From the NCBI GenBank assembly GCA_011682565.1, contig JAACEJ010000200.1, positions 1 through 6,696 on the forward strand: DNA of 6,696 nucleotides, in the 5' to 3' direction. This document shows, one piece after another, positions 6,032 to 6,696 of this stretch. The notes beneath the pieces are model-generated. The model made no database searches. It was not told the DNA's origin and was given only the letters and a program-made list of their open reading frames with translations. The DNA is from Actinomycetota bacterium. Its GTDB lineage: Bacteria > Zhuqueibacterota > Zhuqueibacteria > Residuimicrobiales > Krinioviventaceae. The position numbers and the translations under genes were made by a program. Each line of letters starts with the position of its first letter. Positions within the stretch are counted from its first letter, which is position 1.

Positions 6032-6556
6032 TCAATCCCTGCTGTCCAGTATGGCCCGCATAATAACCGGCTTCATCTTTACCCCCTGACGTTGCCCGCT
6101 GAGTGCGTCGATAGACTCAAAATCATAAGCACCTTTTCTTCTGAAATAACCGATCCAATATGGATAGAAAACATTCTTATCAAAGGTGATTGAACGTATA
6201 GTGATTTCATCACGCTTTTTCAAACTTTGGCGCAATACCATACGATGAAATTCATCTTTACCTAATTTCTCTGCTTCGTCGACTGAAATTTTAAAATCCG
6301 CACTTTTCCCACGCGTGTCGGGTTTTTCAGTTAATTCGGTTTCATCATAATAGGCAAAATGTCCTTCAATGCCGTCAACACAAATTTTCATCGAATTCAC
6401 TTTTGCTTTTCTATTTTCCATTTCCACATTAAAAACATAGTTTGGCAAATAGTAAAGTTCAACTTGAATGATCTTTCTTTTCCTTGTCAAAGGGCGCGGG
6501 GATTTTGACAACAGAATCCAGGCTCTTTGTTCTTCAATTCGAGGAACAACGAACAC
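6032..6556 (-). CDS. Uncharacterised 174-aa protein with two related beta-strand modules
   Basis: I do not recognise a family. The start is placed at GTG 6556 because AAAGGA ends 5 bases upstream and the upstream gene's stop lies only 2 bases before it. A TTG at 6580 is also open, but would overlap the upstream gene by 22 bases and put the ribosome site too close. Residues about 29-72 are strand-rich (QVELYYLPNYVFNVEM, then KICVDGIEGHF). Residues about 130-169 show a similar layout (FYPYWIGYF, then ESIDALSGQRQG). Both follow the scheme Y-x-P-x-Y/W, strand, D-G/A-I/L-x-G, so an internal duplication is likely. A charged helical segment lies between them. There is no signal peptide or membrane helix, so it is probably soluble. 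Tight coupling to a membrane-protein gene suggests the two products work together. GH130 follows after 55 bases on the same strand. The gene is credible; the function is unknown. Confidence 0.75.
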   Translation of the reverse strand: MFVVPRIEEQRAWILLSKSPRPLTRKRKIIQVELYYLPNYVFNVEMENRKAKVNSMKICVDGIEGHFAYYDETELTEKPDTRGKSADFKISVDEAEKLGKDEFHRMVLRQSLKKRDEITIRSITFDKNVFYPYWIGYFRRKGAYDFESIDALSGQRQGVKMKPVIMRAILDSRD

Positions 6557-6558
6557 AT

Positions 6559-6696
6559 TTATCCTTTCTTCCTGTTCCAACGTCCTTTGATGACCCCGGC
6601 AAGCCCGATCAAAAAGATCAAACCGCCCGAGATCAGGTTTACGATTTTGCCATGGAATGTATCGGTGTAAAAAACAGCAACCATGACCGCCATTCC
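6559..6696 (-). CDS. C-terminal end of a membrane protein (cut by window edge)
   Basis: An open frame enters from the right edge and ends with TAA at 6559-6561, leaving 45 residues. The first residues (MAVMVAVFY) may be the end of one membrane helix. After the short polar stretch TDTFHGK comes a clear helix (IVNLISGGLIFLIGLAGVI), then the basic end KGRWNRKKG, which by the positive-inside rule should face the cytoplasm. The next gene's start lies 2 bases beyond the stop, and its ribosome site (AAAGGA) is inside this gene's last codons, so the two are translationally coupled. That coupling supports it being a real gene even though only a fragment is visible. No family can be named from 45 residues. 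Confidence 0.6.
   Translation of the reverse strand, partial: GMAVMVAVFYTDTFHGKIVNLISGGLIFLIGLAGVIKGRWNRKKG

Noticed and set aside
5977..6036. Internal promoter (TTGAGT ... TATAAA) before GH130
   Set aside because: The spacing between the two hexamers is about 20 bases, too long for sigma-70, and the region fits an ordinary operon spacer. A weak promoter cannot be ruled out.
6488..6558. ATG at 6558 overlapping the upstream stop as a gene start
   Set aside because: It opens only a 23-codon frame ending quickly, whereas the GTG two bases later opens the 174-residue frame with suitable ribosome-site spacing.

Overview
The window looks like chromosomal DNA from a diderm (Gram-negative type) bacterium. 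It has an ordinary translation/secretion operon, one acylase with an export signal, and one carbohydrate-phosphorylase operon. Three traits suggest, but do not prove, a lineage in or near the FCB group (Bacteroidota, Calditrichota, KSB1-like): the long Glu/Ala-rich tail on ribosomal protein S16, AT-rich spacers, and a promoter resembling the Bacteroidota type. Unlike typical Bacteroidota, several genes have strong Shine-Dalgarno sequences. Nothing in the window looks phage-derived or transposon-derived, and I found no tRNA, rRNA or CRISPR array.

Left part (1-2152, all minus strand): ffh -> rpsP -> rimM, read right to left, with rimM cut by the window edge. This is the widespread cluster linking the SRP GTPase with 30S ribosomal protein S16 and the 16S maturation factor RimM. 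The spacers are 22 and 27 bases, so it is very probably one transcript. A 206-base AT-rich divergent spacer (2153-2358) holds candidate promoters for both directions and a small TTGCA palindrome.

Middle (2359-2781, plus strand): a single 140-aa gene. It encodes a four-cysteine zinc-ribbon-like N-terminus and a C-terminal segment resembling the Tudor-like tail of UvrD/PcrA helicases. Its function is unknown. A hairpin flanked by A and T tracts (2801-2835) ends it and probably also ends the converging acylase operon.

Right part (2847-6696, all minus strand), in transcription order: the C-terminal end of a membrane protein (cut by the window edge), a 174-aa protein of unknown function, a GH130 mannoside phosphorylase, and an exported penicillin-acylase-family Ntn hydrolase. 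The first two are separated by 2 bases and the last two by 25 bases. A 55-base spacer lies between the unknown protein and GH130. The phosphorylase is predicted cytoplasmic and the acylase exported, so they cannot act on the same molecule in the same place unless an importer lies outside the window. A joint role in glycan or amide-linked substrate scavenging is only a hypothesis.

Four of the seven genes have their best start at TTG or GTG rather than ATG. I saw no clear new defence or mobile system. The best candidates for something undescribed are the zinc-ribbon/Tudor-like protein and the GH130-acylase operon with its two uncharacterised upstream genes.
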